From contig CM043969.1 of assembly GCA_014529385.2 (NCBI GenBank), positions 25,749,946-25,809,945 of the forward strand: 60,000 bases of DNA, read 5' to 3'. Under the pieces are notes generated by a model. The model had not been told where the DNA came from. It saw nothing but the letters and a program-made list of their open reading frames with translations, and made no database searches. Both the position numbers and the translations under genes were made by a program. This DNA is from Adiantum capillus-veneris. Lineage: Eukaryota > Streptophyta > Polypodiopsida > Polypodiales > Pteridaceae. Positions 21,378 through 32,231 of the stretch are shown in pieces (within the stretch, counting starts at the first letter, position 1; each line of letters starts with the position of its first letter).

Positions 21378-22245
21378 ACTGTCATTGAACCCAGCCAAGT
21401 GTGCTTTTGTAGTTCAAAGAGGAGTTCTTCTGGGACGTTTCATTTCAAAACAAGGAGGGTCTATAGATCCAAGCAAGGTGGCAGCAATCAATAAAGCACT
21501 AGAACCAAAGACCATTAAGCAATTGGGAAGCTTTTTGGGTCAAGTGAAGTGGCATAACCAATTGTTGAGATATTTAGCACATGTTTGTACACCACTAACC
21601 AGACTTACAAAGAAACATGCAGTCTTTGAATGGGGAGAAGAGCAGGGTAGAGCATTCAGGATATTGAAGAAGATGCTGACTGTAGCACCTATTTTGATTG
21701 TTCTTGATTGGAAATTACCGTTCCATATCTTTGTGGATGCATCTCATGTAGAAGTGGGTGCAACACTAATGCAGGAAGTAAGGAGAGGTTGGTTTAGACC
21801 AATTTACTATGCCAGCAGGGTATTGACACCTGTAGAGAAGAATTATTCAGTTGAGAGAGAATGCTTGGGAATGATCTATTTGCATAAATTTAGACATTAA
21901 CTTTTGGCCAATAGGGTAATTTTCCATGTCGATCATCAAGCTCTTATTTATTTGGTGAACAAACCACATTTGTCAGAAAGTTTGGCGAGATGGATATTTC
22001 TATTGTAGGAATTTGATTATGTGGTCATACATACTCCTGGACGACTTCATGTTTTGGCTGATTATTTTAGTAGATTGAAAACAGGTGAAGCTGATTCCTC
22101 AGGAATACCTCACCAATTACTTGATGCAGATCTGTTTTTAGTTCAGATGACTGACCAAACAGGGGATTGGTATGCTGATATATTTCAGTTTTTAACTGAA
22201 GGAGTTTTACCTGAATCTATGACCAAAGATCACAAGAAGAGTAAT
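21378..22245 (+). pseudogene. Element B RT thumb and RNase H
   Basis: A frame change near 21370 leads into SLNPAKCAFVVQRGVLLGRFIS, the RNase H domain with IFVDASHVEVGATLM, FRPIYYASRVLTPVEKNYSVERE, and NRVIFHVDHQALIYLVNK. Two stops lie in the frame (TAA 21898-21900 and a TAG near 22006). After HVLADYFSRLK comes the start of the integrase-linker region (WYADIFQFLTEG). No second RNase H is present, unlike element A. Confidence 0.88.
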
Positions 22246-23230
22246 TAAAGATGCTCAGGAGTTCAGAACTTGTTTGCTGTGTCAAAGAGATGGTAGGCCA
22301 TTGAATGTGGATAGAATGCCATTGCAACCTATTTTGACTTTGAAACCATTCCAAAAATGGGGATTGGATTTTGTTGGTCCAATCAAACCACCCACCAGAT
22401 TTACACAAAATAGGTATATCTTGGTTGCAACCGACTACAATACAAAGTGGGTAGAGGCAGTGGCTTTAAGAGACAATAAAGCAAAAATTGTAGCCAAGTT
22501 TTTGTTAGGAACATTATGACCAGGTTTGGCTGTCCCATTGAGCTAGTTTCTAATCAGGGAGGACATTTTATTAACAAAGTAATTAGTAAATTGACTGAAG
22601 TGCATATGATTTTGCATAAGACATCAACAGTGTACTATCCCCAGGCCACTGGACAAGCAGAAAGTACCAACAAGATTTTGGTTAGGATTATCAGGAAGCT
22701 GGTCAATCAACACAGAATAGATTGGATTCTGCACTATGGGCTTTTAGAACAACATACAAAGTTACTACTAGAATGACACCATTCAAGTTAGTGTATGGGT
22801 TGGAAGCAGTGGTGCCCATGGAATTTATAGTGCCAAGCCTTAGGGTTGCAGTTCAGGAAAAGTTATCTCTTGAAGACTCAATTAGCTAAAGGAAAGAGGC
22901 TTTACTGAGGTTGGAAGAGGATAGAATCCATAGCCAATACATTGCTGACCTTATCCAACAAAGAGACAAGCTTGGATTAACAAAAAAATTAAATTCAAAA
23001 TTCTTTCTCCAGGTGATTGGGTGCTAGTCTATAACAGTAAATTGTGCTTGAGACCAGGTAAACTCAAACTCAGGTAGGTGGGGCCATTCCAAATTGTAAG
23101 ATCAATTGGGCCCAATAATTTTTTACTGTGTGATCCGGAGGGTACAATTATTCCCAAACCTATCAACGGATTCCGACTTAAACCCATTTTTTGGGCAAAG
23201 GGTCGGGAATCAAGGGGGAAATCTTATAAA
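22200..23230 (+). pseudogene. Element B integrase (zinc domain lost, catalytic Asp changed)
   Basis: From the ESMTKDHKK segment the sequence jumps directly to [16 protein letters not shown], so the His-His half of the zinc-binding domain is missing. The core has [11 protein letters not shown] (first Asp), VSNQGGHFINK where the second catalytic Asp is Asn, and ATGQAESTNKI with the Glu. Frameshifts occur near 22515 and 22770. The C-terminal part has [17 protein letters not shown] and a GPFQI module near 23085 with LLCDPEGTIIPKPING, ending just before 23230. Confidence 0.87.
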
Positions 23231-23237
23231 TGATTTT

Positions 23238-25479
23238 ATGGTGACTAGTTATGCATGTGAGAGGGTAGCACGCAATCACAACCTGAGGTACAACCCACTC
23301 TTGCATTTTACGACGGGGCTGAGGATGTCGACAGTTCGCAACTCCTTTGTGAGTGTTGGCCCGGATGCAAGAGCCGATAATGAAATCATTGCTATGTTAA
23401 GAACCTCTGCAAGAAAGACTCGCTTTCAAGGCCCGATGGTGCAAGATCGAAGCTCTGATGATGAACCAGAGATGGTAACCCCTACCCGCATGGTACAACC
23501 CAAAGAGGAAGCTTTCTCCGACTACACATTTCTTGATTTCAGGTATGACTTGGAAAGTAATGAAGTAAACAATGCATGGCTCAGAGAAATTGGTCTCCTT
23601 GATTTTTCAAGACTTCCATGGGTGAGTTGGAGAAACAATCACATGGCCACAATTTACTTGAAGAAACTGCAATCAAATGATGGAGATGTTTTTAAGGAAG
23701 ACTATTCGACTAAAGAGTTAGTAGCTAAGGTGTTTGACCTCTCTATTGCAGAGGATAATGAGTTCAACAAGGCTAGTGAGAAAGATATGACCAGTGCTTT
23801 TGGTCCATCTCAGGGAGAAAGGCATTATTACCAACTGTTAGGAATGAAGAATGCAGTTAATAGGCTGCAAAGCAGGTCAGGTGGTTTATAGAAAGGGTCT
23901 TTTTGTTGGTAAAGTCTAAATACATCAGTAGGGAGAATTATGGCATCTTGTTAGCTGCAGAAAGTGGTAGAAACATGGGGTGGGGTAATATTTTGTTTGA
24001 TAGGATGAAATTTGAAATTTACACAAAGCAAAGAAGGAAAGATAGGACAACTAAGGTTGGGCCTTATCTTGTTGCTGTGTTTCAATATGTCAATAACAAA
24101 AGCATTTTGCAGGGGATACAGTCCCAAATTTCACCATAGGTAACTGAAGATGTGGGCTCTTGAATAAGAAGAGAGAAGAGACAGAAATTATTCTTGACCA
24201 CATATCTATGCAGATAGATAAAGACATTTATGATCTTTTGTCTGTATATTACTCTAAACAAGAATATTTGGATGCAGTGAAAGATAAGATGGAAGGAGTT
24301 TGGAGATTTGTTTTGTTATACTCCAGCAGGTGTGCCTGAAAAGCCTGTGATACCTGCAACTGTCAAAATAGGTTTTAAGATCAAGAGACTTCATAAGTTG
24401 TCAAATCAGGAGCGTGTAGCTACATTTGGAGATCCTATTTTGGAGAGAACTGCAATTTCTAAAGATCAATTTTCTACTGTCTCTTTTGATGAAGTGCAAA
24501 CTACACTACATTTGGTTAAAGAGTATGTGGAGCAGCAGTCTCGAGATCTCACATTTTTGAGCATAGAAAATGATGGCCTTCAAACTGAACTAAAGCAGGT
24601 CAAGAAAGGGGCTTTAAAGGACAAGAAAGCACAGAATGAGATAGAGCTTTTGGCAAAAAAGGTTCAGGACTTAACCAAAGCTCAGGAACTGATGAGATAG
24701 GAGTTGGAGTCTTACAAACAGGTAGTGTCAATCAGAGAAAAGACTTCAGCTAGAATTTCTAAATGGAAGGAGGAGTGGTTCCAAGTACTACGAGATCAAT
24801 TGACTGAAATGTCTACTGTTAATGCATCTTTGGAGAGTAGCAGCAAGGTACTGTTAAGCAGGGTTGCAGCTTGTAGAAAAGTGGAGGAAAAGATTAGACA
24901 CATGTCAGAGGAAGAGCTGGATGTAGAAGGCTGGTATGTTAGTTCAGGAGATATTAGAAAATGAAGAGTGAGATCATGGAGTATATGAAAGGAGTGTGGG
25001 AGCATATTAAAATGAAAATGTATGATGTGGTTAGTAAACCCTATCAGACTTTTGCAGAGGAGGAGTCCAAGGAGGAAATTTTGCTTTTATAGAGAGAATT
25101 AGTTGATTTGAAGGAGAAAAATGCAGAATTGCAATAGAAGGTGCAAGTAGAGGTGGAAATGGATATTGCACCAACTCAACTAGTTCAGACTACAATTGAA
25201 GTGGAAGCTAAGGATACAATTCAATTGTCAGTTCAATTGTCAATTCAGGAAACAGTTCAGGGATCAGTTCAGGAAGCAGGTCAGAGTGCAGTTTCAGTTC
25301 CAGTTATACAAGTTGATGACACAGAGGATCAGGAGAACATGGAAGAACTTTTGCTGAAGAGTGCTGAGGAAACGTCTGAAGATCCAGGTATTGATGCTAC
25401 ATTACTTGAAGCAGCTCAAGATATGGAGGAACAGTTAGGAGATCCTATTGAAACTGAAGATTCTGGTCTTCAAAAGTAG
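23238..25479 (+). pseudogene. Element B extra ORF after integrase, coiled-coil protein of unknown function
   Basis: The frame from ATG 23238 (MVTSYACERVARNHN) gives about 218 codons to a stop at 23891, then continues in other frames at 23903-24139, 24308-24964 and 24961-25479, with in-frame TAGs at 24698, 25090 and 25135. The middle is strongly heptad-like (ENDGLQTELKQVKKGALKDK, EIELLAKKVQDLTKAQE), and the tail is acidic with repeated VQ-rich units (IQLSVQLSIQETVQGSVQ). Plant Tat/Athila elements often carry an extra ORF here. I recognise no env features: no signal peptide and no clear membrane segment. Confidence 0.7.
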
Positions 25480-25579
25480 TAGCAAGAAGAGTTTTATTTT
25501 GATTTTCAAGCTTGTTTTGTCAAGGGATATTGTGGGTTCTTGCAATGTTTTGCAAACATTGCCCATCGGATGTGCCAGG

Positions 25580-25945
25580 TGTTAGGCCCTGATGCTTCAG
25601 TAGTGGTTTATTTACTTTTTTTTGTAATAAAGGTGGAGACCTTTGAACTCTAGGGGTGTTTTTGCACCTATGCTGGTAAATTTTAGGCGTTTTGATTAAC
25701 TTCTTGGCGCTGCAAGGTAGTTAGTAACTTAGTTGATTGTTGGATTTCTTCGGTGTGTGGATGTCAAATTGTATTCGACAGACACTGTAGTGTGTGTATT
25801 CATGATGCAGTTGAAGCAGTAATACAGTCTAGTTTTCCTTCCTTCAATGATTTTTTGTATTTTTCTACTGTGGAGTAAAGCTATGTCGTATGCAGTTTAC
25901 TGTGTATTTACTCTAAATTATTGCTAGGGAAGTTAGTGCCTAGCA
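25580..25945 (+). repeat. Element B 3' LTR
   Basis: It starts TGTTAGG and ends CCTAGCA, so the ends are inverted repeats with one mismatch; length is 366 bp. It contains GTAATAAAGG near 25623 as a possible poly(A) signal. The sequence between the ORF end and the LTR (25480-25579) holds no strong purine tract; the last bases are GGATGTGCCAGG. Confidence 0.82.
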
Positions 25946-25950
25946 CACAC

Positions 25951-27034
25951 TCTATCAATGAGTGCCATCAACAAAAGTAAAGGAGAAGTGAAAATACTCT
26001 ACATTGACGTCTACTGCCAAGAAATCATCCATATTAAGGAAGGAAAGAGGTTAGTAAAGCTTCTCTTCCCCAAGGAATTTTAAGATAAAAGCATAGCCTC
26101 GACTCCTAAGTGGCCCAAAGGGGTTGCTCCTGCCAAGGGAAAAGGAGGGCTAGGCCAATCCTAGATCACATGACCCCCAAGGAAGAAGAAACACCTAGCC
26201 ACATGAGTGCTTCATGTTTGGCTCTAGAAAAAAGATTTGTGTCTAGGCTGCCAAAAAGAAGGTCATCCCAAGCAAAGCAGCGGAGGATCGCCTATCGATT
26301 TGCGGCACACATGCAAGTGCTGCCAATTCACATTGATAACCCTGAATCGTAGGTGATAAGGAGGTTCCCATGCCCTAGAGAGGATTGGTTTGGCTACTTT
26401 CCTCACTGTTTTGGAAGGCGAGTAGAGGGCCTTCCTTATCTTCTTGTGAAACTCATCCTGAAGAAACTGTCCACCATGGGTGAAACCCAGTGGACCGAAG
26501 ATGAGCTACAATTAAATGGTGTGGAATTCATGCAATGAGCCAATTTACGGTAGCTACTTGCTACTGCTGCTAGATAAAAGGCTAGGGGTGGTCAAACACA
26601 TCACCATCACTCCATACGTGCTGAGCAATGAAGGGAAGGTGGAGCCTATGAAGGGCGATTACCTCGTGTGGATGTGCTGACTTGTCAACACCGGCATGGT
26701 AAGGGTATAAGTGAGTACTCTACACTCTATGCATCATGGATAACGGGCCAAGATCTTTTCCGTTTAGGTTTTTGTAACACATGCACATACACATATATGT
26801 AGATAGGAAGATCTTCTATCAGTAGAAGATTGTGTTTTTGTTTGGTGCTGCGGTGCTAGGAGAGATCCTTAGCTCCCCAAATCCCATTATCCTCCCCATG
26901 TTGGACTACCTTCACTTTTTAATGTATCAATTTTCATCCTATTTTGATCTATCCATCGAACCTTGTAAGAAGCCGCTATAAGCCGCTAAGATACTTGTGT
27001 TTAAGAAAAAAAAAATAAAAAATCTTGATTTGCA
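25951..27034 (+). pseudogene. C/D leader with short unknown coding-like segments
   Basis: After the B insertion the sequence reads MSAINKSKGEVKILYIDV, LVKLLFPKEF, then short open frames at 26110-26538 (with EDWFGYFPHCFGRRVEG) and 26540-26680 (EPIYGSYLLLLLDKRLG, VLSNEGKVEPMKGDYLVWMC). I do not recognise any. GGCATGGTAAGGG near 26694 could be a splice donor. A second PBS-like string, TGGTGCTGCGGTGC, lies at 26843. This may be the decayed N-terminal ORF of C/D or a captured gene fragment. Confidence 0.35.
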
Positions 27035-27870
27035 ATGGAAAACGTTTTCTTCCCAACCTTCACGGGTAAGGTGGGGGAAGATGCTTTAGATTCCCTAGAT
27101 AGTCTTGAAATAGCATGTGTCATCTTTGGAAATGATGATGATGCTATATGTCTCCATATTTTTCCAATGTTAATGAAAGTGGAAGCAAGATCATGGTACA
27201 ATGCCTTGGTGAAAACCACCAAGGAGAGGTGGGACCTGCTAAGAGCAACATTTCTAAAGCGCTTTGGAGAAGACACCACATCGGAGAAATTGTGGCAATT
27301 GTTGATGGAGTTGAAGCAAGGAAGTATGGTTGAATATGAAGCATACGAATCGAAGTTTGTGGATCTATGGGGATGTTGGGTTGCATCACTGAGGGAGGGT
27401 AAAGGGGCACCCAATTTCCTAAAGAAAGACCGGTTTGTGACTGGTATATCGCCAATTCTTAAAGATAAGGTGAAGGGAAGGTTTCCTGCTCCGTACGAGG
27501 TGGCAATTGAAGTAGCCCGCCTTGAAGATAAGAAATTGCATCTACAAGCCACGACTACTGAGGAAGAGGAAGCGGGTAGGGCCAGACCACACCTAGCTGC
27601 ACCTGCTGTAGCCTTCCAGAGGAATCAGTCACAAGAACTGGTTGAAGATCAACAAGACCTTCTCAACCGAATCACCAACCAATTAGAGAATCTTTTAGTA
27701 CATCTGGTATAGGAAGTGCATGCACCTGCAAGAAATCCAAAGCAAGGAAGAGGGCAGCGGAGACATTATCAGGACTACCATGGTTACAAATGTGGAGAGG
27801 ATGGCCATGGCATGTAATACTATCCTCATCCAAGAAGGCATAATTTCAATAGAGGAGTAAGGTAGAATTA
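27035..27870 (+). pseudogene. C/D gag
   Basis: The ATG at 27035 opens MENVFFPTFTGKVGEDAL, followed by a Retrotrans_gag capsid pattern (KVEARSWYNALVKTTKERWD, LRATFLKRFGEDTTSEK, LKDKVKGRFPAPYEVAIEVA). The frame ends at a TAG near 27710, then continues through a basic region to a degenerate zinc knuckle (YKCGEDGHGM, last Cys lost to a stop) near 27790-27818 and a Pro-rich tail. It is related in layout to the gag of element A. Confidence 0.82.
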
Positions 27871-28159
27871 GATTTCTCCACCAAGGATGAGGCCACCACC
27901 ACCCAATAAACCAAAGAATATTCCACTAGATTTGGACCACCTGTATAACCACCACCACCACCGTAACCTCTAATTCCACCTCTACCCCCACCACCTCCTG
28001 GAAACCAAGCAGTGAGGGTCATCTGTCTTGAAGCTAATGGAAAGGCGTAAAGGTAGAAGAGCGTGTCAAAGACTAGGACAAAGGAAAAGGAAATGTAGAA
28101 GAAGTAGATGCCATGGGAGTGAAGCATGCTAGGCACGAAGAGGCCTCTTGAAGGGAGGA

Positions 28160-28735
28160 AAAGATGAAAGGAAAAGGAGAGTCTAGAAAGCATGCGTCTA
28201 AGCCTCGACAGAAGATCGACATCGTGGATTTTTTTCTAGGCGAGTATGCTAAACCATATAACCTAGTTCAAGATGTTTTGATGCACGGTTCAAAAATAAC
28301 CCGGCCCCAATTACTCCATCTTGCACCAAGGATGAGGAGACAATGGACAAAGATGGTAAGTACTAGAAAGTCAAGACCAAGGATAGCTAGGTCTATCTCT
28401 AGGAGGAATCTAGATGACATCCTATCTATCATGGATGCCCACATCAAGAACAATGTATCTCAAACATGTACCATGTAGGCCTAGAGGTAAGTAGGCCGGA
28501 ACCCTGTCGAGCTAAAATGTAAAATAACGTCAAATTGAAGTGCGTAGGCATTGTAATCGCAGTCAGGGTGAAGGCATTCAACACGGAAGTGGAGGTAGAC
28601 ATTTTTGTCATGCCTCACAAAGGGGAGGGCTACCCTATCATTCTCGGAAGACCATGGCTCATGGCTATGGAGGTTAAGCAGGACTGGAGTATCAGAATGG
28701 GGCCAGATGAAGGATGCTAAGGAAAAGGCAATATT
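28160..28735 (+). pseudogene. C/D gag-protease linker and protease
   Basis: The frame KIDIVDFFLGEYAKPYNLVQDV parallels the element A linker. A protease-like region follows after a stop near 28477: VKAFNTEVEVDIFVMPHKG and GYPIILGRPWLMAMEVKQDW near 28628-28690, the usual C-terminal protease signature. The N-terminal active-site part is not recognisable; the stretch around 28470-28530 is damaged. Confidence 0.75.
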
Positions 28736-29407
28736 CTATGACGTAAAGATTGGTAAGCAACAAAACATGATCTTGGAGGCATCAAAAGACGAATTCACCA
28801 GTGACTCTTCGACCACCTCGGGAGAAGAGACGACAACAATTGAAGAGAGTGACAATAGCATCAAAGTGATGGGAGTCATCCTTAGAGATCCAAAGAGATT
28901 GACCCAGCCTAAAGCACCACTAGAGAACCAAGAGGGACCATCAGGTACGCAACCCTTGGTGGATACAAGTAAGTCACATTGGTTACTCTCCAGTGAGTTA
29001 GCTAGTGAAGAGAGAGAAGAGTACATCTCTATGCTGGGTAACTTCACCACACTTTTCATTGATGGTTATGAAAAGATCACAGGCATCACAGTGGTGCAGC
29101 ACCTCATAAGACTCAAGGAAGGAAGTAAGCCTGTAGTGAAAAAGATCAGAAGGCTTGGGGTATTTCAGCAAGAGGCATTGCTCAAAGAGATAAGGAATTT
29201 GCTACAGGAAGGTTTCATTTACCCCGTCGAAGACTCAGAGTGGGTCTCTCCAGCAGTGGTGCATGCCAAAGAAAAATGGTAAGTGGAGGGTTTGTGTAGA
29301 CTACAAACCTCTCAATGTAGCAACAAAGAGGGATCATTTTCCCCTCCCATTCCAAGATGAGATTCTCAATGAGATGGTAGGTCATGAGTCTACACAGTAT
29401 GTGATGG
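28736..29407 (+). pseudogene. C/D reverse transcriptase, N-terminal part
   Basis: After an acidic Ser/Thr/Glu-rich linker (about 28790-28860) come the pre-RT segment YISMLGNFTTLFIDGYEK, KKIRRLGVFQQEALLKEI, NLLQEGFIYPVEDSEWVSPAVV, a one-base frameshift near 29270, then PKKNGKWRVCVDYKPLNVATK and FPLPFQDEILNEMVGHES. The frame is cut at 29407 by element E and resumes at 59231 in register. About 20-25 residues between GHES and the PWG block appear to be missing. Confidence 0.85.
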
Positions 29408-30325
29408 TGTTGGACGAATACGCCATGACGGACGTTAGCACAGCGAGAACTCACCTAACAAGATTTGTCAGCTAAGGACGAAGTTCGACCCACAGGCGCG
29501 TGGAAGCAACCATAAGGTGTCAACCTACACTCGACCGACTCCTAACTAATTCCTATAGAGGTCTCTACCCAATGTCTAAGTCACAGCCTTCAAGAGTGCA
29601 TAAGAGGAAACTTCCTACAACACTTTTCAGAGCCGAACACCCATCAAACAATCTCGAAACACCACAGAACTTGAAGGAGACCCTACTAACACCAATAAGT
29701 CCCTCTCCCTAAGGTCCATGAACCAAAACCCCAACCCAAAACACCCGGTGCAAAATCACGTAGGATGTCTGGCCTTCGTTTCTGAAATCAGAAGTGCCTA
29801 ATGTGTAGCTCCACTCAATGTGAACGTGTGGATATGCTGCAACGCAAAATCGGACAACATATGCTCACCGAATCATCAGATGAAGCTCTTAGATGGAGCT
29901 CGCAAAACCAGACCGTACACGCGCAATGTAGGTATTGACGTGTAACTCTTGTCGGGGGCAACATGCTACACTTCTCCGCACTCAATTCCGACCACCGGTG
30001 CACATGTAGTGTCAAGATGAAGCTCACACTCTCGCTCGTACACAGTACACTCACTCACAGACTTCAAAACTTTTTTTTAAAAATGACAAAAGGTCCTTCA
30101 TTAAGGTCAAAAGGTGGTATAAATACCTTACAATTCTCAAACCCTAAACTTCGAACTCAACCATCTGCTCAATCTAACTGTCAAAACTAGGATACAATCT
30201 GGAAACTTCTCTAAGCCCCAATATTTACAAGGTGAAATGTCAAGTTTTCTCAATAAATGAATAATTACAAAAAATGATAATCTGCTGAGTAGTCAGTTTT
30301 CGTAGGGTGTGTCCAGCTTCTAACA
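29408..30325 (-). repeat. Element E 3' LTR
   Basis: On the minus strand it starts TGTTAGAAGCTGGAC and ends CGTCCAACA. Length 918 bp. It carries a palindromic TATA-like GGTATAAATACC at 30116-30127. Confidence 0.93.
30116..30127. promoter_or_regulatory. Palindromic TATA-like box in the E LTR
   Basis: GGTATAAATACC reads the same on both strands and is conserved at 59020-59031 in the other LTR. On the + strand it is a canonical TATAAATA with CAATAAATG (poly-A-like) about 125 bp later; on the sense (minus) strand it reads TATTTATA. It could support transcription in either direction. Confidence 0.4.
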
Positions 30326-30339
30326 CTCCCCCCCTCCTT
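30326..30339 (-). promoter_or_regulatory. Element E polypurine tract
   Basis: On the minus strand AAGGAGGGGGGGAG abuts the 3' LTR. Confidence 0.88.
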
Positions 30340-30377
30340 GCTCATGTCGTCCCTGACATGGCTGCTGAGCTGCTTCT

Positions 30378-31154
30378 TCATCTTATGGTTTCGCACATCG
30401 TGAGCAGCGACTCGTATCTTGCATGTAAATCCAACAGTGTTGGGCCAAATATATCAGTGTTGATGGTGAAGAAGCCGGTGTAGAATGCTTCTTCAAAGGC
30501 CTGGAGGTGATAGGATGGCAGAAACATTATCCTTTGATACAATGCATGTATCACCTCCTTGGAAGGCTGAGCAGATAGATTATATGCACATCTGTAAGTA
30601 TCTTGAAAGAAGAAGATACTGTCTGTCACCTGGCTTGGTTTGAATGTCTCGAAGACTTCCAAAAGGGTTTTGCAGATCTTCCTCATCATTATGCAAGAAA
30701 GGTCAGGCGAGCCACTGAACAATTTGATGGCGTCCATTAGGGTTTTCATCATGTATTGAACACTTTTTCTCTCGCCGGCCTTCAAGCTTGGCAGCTTCGG
30801 ATAGTTCATCCAAGTGGGTTGGCTTCTTTGAAGTATCTCCTGGGCCTTCCACGTCCTTATCCTTGGTAAAGGGCAGAAGCTTACGTTATCTCTGATGATT
30901 TTGGGTGCCTCTACCAAATGGATTAGGTGTTGTGGATACTTTGTCAGCCATGCCTTTCTCCACGTGGGCTGGGAGTCGACTATCAACTTTGTCCCTTCAG
31001 GCTGGGAGATATCTGCTGTGTAGAGTGGCATTGTTGGCTCTTCTCTAATCCTCTTGTTGATGGTGGCGTCTGCATATTTTAGCAAAGGATATGGGAGAGG
31101 GGGCTGTAGACATTCACACCGGAGATTGCTAGCGTCGATCTTCTGAATGGTCAT
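30378..31154 (-). CDS. Element E downstream ORF, C-terminal segment (unknown)
   Basis: An open frame of 258 codons starts MTIQKIDASNLRCECLQPP and ends close to the PPT. It is probably not an independent gene but the last part of the long ORF that starts at 43887, since it lies in the same direction and follows a coiled-coil segment after frameshifts. It is rich in aromatic and helical segments (QVTDSIFFFQDTYRCAYNLS, LQAFEEAFYTGFF). No known domain was recognised. It has no stop over 777 bp, which is unusual in this decayed setting. Confidence 0.5.
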   Translation of the reverse strand: MTIQKIDASNLRCECLQPPLPYPLLKYADATINKRIREEPTMPLYTADISQPEGTKLIVDSQPTWRKAWLTKYPQHLIHLVEAPKIIRDNVSFCPLPRIRTWKAQEILQRSQPTWMNYPKLPSLKAGERKSVQYMMKTLMDAIKLFSGSPDLSCIMMRKICKTLLEVFETFKPSQVTDSIFFFQDTYRCAYNLSAQPSKEVIHALYQRIMFLPSYHLQAFEEAFYTGFFTINTDIFGPTLLDLHARYESLLTMCETIR

Positions 31155-32231
31155 GGATTTAAAAACCCTCTACTCCCATTCCAAGGCTTCCTTGGCCGTT
31201 TCTATGATTTTTTCCTCTATGGCCTTGCGCACCTTCTCTTCCTCTTCTTGTGTCAGATCTTGTGGCTCTTGAGAGGGTCTTACTAGGATTTCCTCTTGCA
31301 TGGGTGTGTCCACAGGATCTGCCACATTCTCTAGGTCTATGCCTTACATGGCTGTCGGCCCTGTGCCTGCCTGCTCTTATGCCTGCTGTCCTCTCAGCTC
31401 TCTATCTGCTTTAGGAGTGTCTATTTCTCTACTTCAACTTCTTCTCCCATGTTCACGAGGAGGTCGTTCAACTCGGAATTTACCTTCTCCGCCTCCTTGA
31501 GCTTTCTCTTGATAATTTCTAGCTCATCTTGCATTGCTTTCTGCTCTTCTTCCATGCGTGTTTGCATAACCACCGACCCTTCCGTCATCATCAACCTTTG
31601 CTTTTTCTCTAAATTCAACTCTTTCTGAAGCTCTTTCATCTGTTCTTCATAGATCTGTCTTTCTGTAGTGGTGTGAGTAGAGCTAGTAGCTCTGACTCTG
31701 ACAGAAGATACCCGTAGCCACTCGATGGTTTGATCTTTAACTTTAAGCTGGTCTTTGAGCTCAAGGACCTCATCCTGGCTAGCCTCCTGGTCTATTTCTG
31801 CCTTTTCTTTGGCATTTCGCATGGCCTCAACTTCCTTGGACTTCTCAGCAAGTTGTAGGGTTAGGTTATCCCTTTCCCTCTCTGCATCTGTCAAATGACT
31901 TACTAAGTTGTCTATACTCCTCTTCGGCTCCTTGCAGTCTTTGAGCTCCTGCCTGATTTTATCTTTCCATTTCTTGGCATCTTTGCAATGCCTTTGCCAG
32001 ACTGGCTTGTAGCTCTGCTTCTCTCTCTATCTTCCTTTGGCTTTGTTTTTGTAAAGTGTCAATTCCAGCTTTATCTGCACTTCAGTGACTTTGAGAGTTG
32101 CCATTTCACTTTCTGAGGCCATTGACTGTGCTCTTAGCCCGGTTAGCTTTGTCATCACCACATCCCAATCATTGGTGGACGGGTGCAGGTCCACTGTATC
32201 AGTGGCCATCTCCTTTAGCTCTACTAACCAT
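31155..32231 (-). pseudogene. Element E downstream ORF, coiled-coil segment
   Basis: Reading on the minus strand from the F boundary: KEMATDTVDLHPSTNDWDV, LKVTEVQIKLELTLYKNKAKG, a stop near 32027, then 31894-31421 with a long heptad-type region (AEKSKEVEAMRNAKEKAEID, KDQLKVKDQTIEWLR, EIIKRKLKEAEKVNSELNDL). It stops at 31421; 31155-31420 has several stops. A structural or assembly role is plausible but inferred. Element F splits this segment from its N-terminal part at 42364-43887. Confidence 0.65.
32099..32127 (+). repeat. 29-bp inverted repeat, left copy (outside element F)
   Basis: This 29-bp stretch is the exact reverse complement of 42335-42363. The copies lie about 105 bp outside each end of element F. 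The left copy is in the E downstream ORF, where it reads SMASESEMA on the minus strand; the right copy reads AISLSEAID. Confidence 0.85.

Larger units (their letters stand above)
3171..25945 (+). mobile_element. Element B: Ty3/gypsy element with downstream coiled-coil ORF, interrupted by element A
   Basis: The 3' LTR (25580-25945) begins TGTTAGGCCCTGATGCTTCAG. The same start (TGTTAGGCCTTGATGCTTCAG) occurs at 3171, where only about 23 bp of the 5' LTR survive before a jump into the gag/protease region. Possible target duplications are CGCAC (3166-3170) and CACAC (25946-25950), one mismatch. Inside are protease (split by A), RT, RNase H, a damaged integrase and a long extra ORF before the 3' LTR. 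PBS and most of gag are deleted. The pol layout resembles Athila/Tat-side elements without a chromodomain; lineage is inferred. Confidence 0.85.

Noticed and set aside
23238-25479. Env-like gene in element B
   Set aside because: The position fits, but I see no signal peptide, transmembrane helix or furin-like site; coiled coil alone is not enough.
26843-26865. Start of a separate element D at a PBS-like TGGTGC sequence
   Set aside because: No LTR end lies next to it, and the gag that follows fits as the continuation of C/D. Kept as an alternative only.
27846-28193. Antisense Gly-rich frame in the gag of C/D
   Set aside because: It is the reverse of a Pro-rich segment of gag; no independent support.
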